Assembly (NCBI GenBank): GCA_041940525.1
Contig: JBGTSB010000083.1
Coordinates: forward strand, 1 to 7,496
Direction of reading: 5' to 3'
Source of the DNA: JAKAXS01 sp041940525
Lineage (GTDB): Bacteria > Pseudomonadota > Alphaproteobacteria > Rhizobiales > Hyphomicrobiaceae
DNA length: 7,496 nt
Below, piece after piece: positions 6,407 through 7,496 of the stretch. The position numbers and the translations under genes are program-made. Under the pieces are notes generated by a model, which saw only the letters and a program-made list of their open reading frames with translations, had not been told where the DNA came from and did not search any database. The stretch's first letter is position 1; each line of letters starts with the position of its first letter.

Positions 6407-7496
6407 GAACTTGAGCGTTTGCGCCGCTGACGTTGCGGCCTCAAGGATCGATGGGCCTGGCCACAACACAAAGATAAGCGTGAAGAGCACCGAGAGCGCC
6501 ATGACGAATGATAGCGCGCTGTCTGTCTTGACGAATGCGGCTTTCGGTTCGTCGAAGAACATGATGCGAATGATGCGCAGGTAGTAGAAAGCACTGACGA
6601 CGCTTGCCAGGACGCCAATCACGGCGAGCCAGGCCAAGCCAGCCTTCACGGCGGGCGCGAGCACATACCATTTTGCGAAGAAGCCAGCGAGTGGTGGCAC
6701 GCCGGCCAGCGAGAACAGCAGCACGCCCAGAATGGCGGCCATCTTCAGGTTCGTTTGCGACAGGCCGGCCAGCTCGTAGATGTCTTCCACCATGCCGTCC
6801 TCACGGCGCATTGCGAGGATGACCGCGAAGACGCCGAGCGTCATCGCGAGGTAGATGGCCATATAGATCAGGATGCCGGCCACACCCTCAGGGCTTGCTG
6901 CGGCAAGTCCCGCCAAGGCGAAGCCGACATGACCGATCGATGAGTAAGCCATCAGGCGCTTGATGTTGGTTTGTCCAATTGCGGCAAACGCGCCGAGCAG
7001 CATTGAAGCGATCGAGGCAAAGATGATCACCTGTTGCCATTGGCCAACCGCATTCGGGAAGCCCGCCATGAGCACGCGCGTCAGCAACGCCATCGCGGCG
7101 ACTTTCGGGGCGGCCGCGAAGAAGGCGGTGACGGGTGTCGGCGCGCCTTCATAGACGTCCGGCGACCACATGTGGAATGGGACGGCCGCGACCTTGAAGG
7201 CGAGACCGGCCAGTAAGAACACGAGACCGATGATGAGGCCGACACTTGGCGTGGTGTCCGCCGGGATCGCCGCTGCGATAGACGCGAAGCTCGTCGAACC
7301 GGTAAAGCCGTAGATCAACGAGGCGCCGTAGAGCAGCATGCACGACGACAGGGCGCCAAGGACGAAGTATTTAAGGCCCGCTTCGCTGGAGCGGACATCA
7401 CTGCGGCGAATGGCGGCCAGCACGTAGAGCGCGAGACTTTGCAGCTCTAGCCCGAGATAAAGAGCAATCAGATCGCCTGCGGAGACCATGATCATC
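6404..7496 (-). CDS. nuoN: NADH-quinone oxidoreductase subunit N, C-terminal part (cut by window edge)
   Basis: Membrane subunit of respiratory complex I and one of its three antiporter-like proton-pumping subunits. The visible 363-364 residues are the C-terminal part of a protein of usually about 480; the true start lies beyond the right edge, and the ATGs at 7493-7495 and 7487-7489 (MIMVS) are internal. The sequence is largely hydrophobic helices. In the visible fragment, numbered from that first Met, GLELQS carries E17; K101 precedes the family block VPFHMWSPDVYEGAPTPV (105-122); K131 lies in AAAPK; and K275 in GFFAKWYV. The spacings E17-K101 (84) and K101-K131 (30) equal those of E133, K217 and K247 in E. 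coli NuoN, so the proton-channel charges are kept; K275 probably matches K395. The gene ends within the start codon of birA. nuo genes are expected beyond the right edge. Confidence 0.97.
   Translation of the reverse strand, partial: MIMVSAGDLIALYLGLELQSLALYVLAAIRRSDVRSSEAGLKYFVLGALSSCMLLYGASLIYGFTGSTSFASIAAAIPADTTPSVGLIIGLVFLLAGLAFKVAAVPFHMWSPDVYEGAPTPVTAFFAAAPKVAAMALLTRVLMAGFPNAVGQWQQVIIFASIASMLLGAFAAIGQTNIKRLMAYSSIGHVGFALAGLAAASPEGVAGILIYMAIYLAMTLGVFAVILAMRREDGMVEDIYELAGLSQTNLKMAAILGVLLFSLAGVPPLAGFFAKWYVLAPAVKAGLAWLAVIGVLASVVSAFYYLRIIRIMFFDEPKAAFVKTDSALSFVMALSVLFTLIFVLWPGPSILEAATSAAQTLKF

Noticed and set aside
6139..6618. 159-codon minus-strand frame spanning the nuoN/birA junction
   Set aside because: It runs out of frame through two well-identified genes, and its translation (rich in S, R and H) resembles no protein I know.

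Overview
This window reads as ordinary chromosomal DNA from an alphaproteobacterium. The evidence is the run, all on the minus strand, of nuoN, birA, ribonuclease J, methylmalonyl-CoA epimerase and a DUF1467 membrane protein. This order is typical of that class, and each protein has alphaproteobacterial features: a biotin ligase without a DNA-binding domain, and an RNase J in a Gram-negative setting. I cannot place it to family or genus. Both edge genes are cut by the window.

Layout from left to right. 1..1167 (minus) is the first 389 residues of carB, the large subunit of carbamoyl-phosphate synthase, running off the left edge. 1168..1386 is a 219-base divergent intergenic region. 1387..3156 (plus) is a complete NodU/CmcH-family O-carbamoyltransferase with a TTG start, the only plus-strand gene. 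A 36-base convergent gap follows. 3193..7496 is a compact minus-strand operon-like block, transcribed from right to left: nuoN (C-terminal part, running off the right edge), birA (its ATG overlaps the nuoN stop), rnj, mce and a DUF1467 gene. Gaps inside the block are at most 23 bases. I see no RNA genes, mobile elements, CRISPR arrays or long repeats.

How the genes relate. CarB makes carbamoyl phosphate, which is the donor used by the divergently transcribed carbamoyltransferase, so substrate supply and use sit back to back. The acceptor of that carbamoyl group cannot be read from this window. In the operon block, BirA biotinylates carboxylases. If a propionyl-CoA carboxylase is present, it would make the substrate of the epimerase Mce, giving a loose thematic link. 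NuoN (respiratory complex I) and RNase J (RNA decay and processing) are housekeeping functions carried in the same cluster.

Most of the window is conserved core genome. The carbamoyltransferase next to carB, and the place where it meets the conserved cluster, are the parts that deserve a second look. I do not see strong evidence for an undescribed system.
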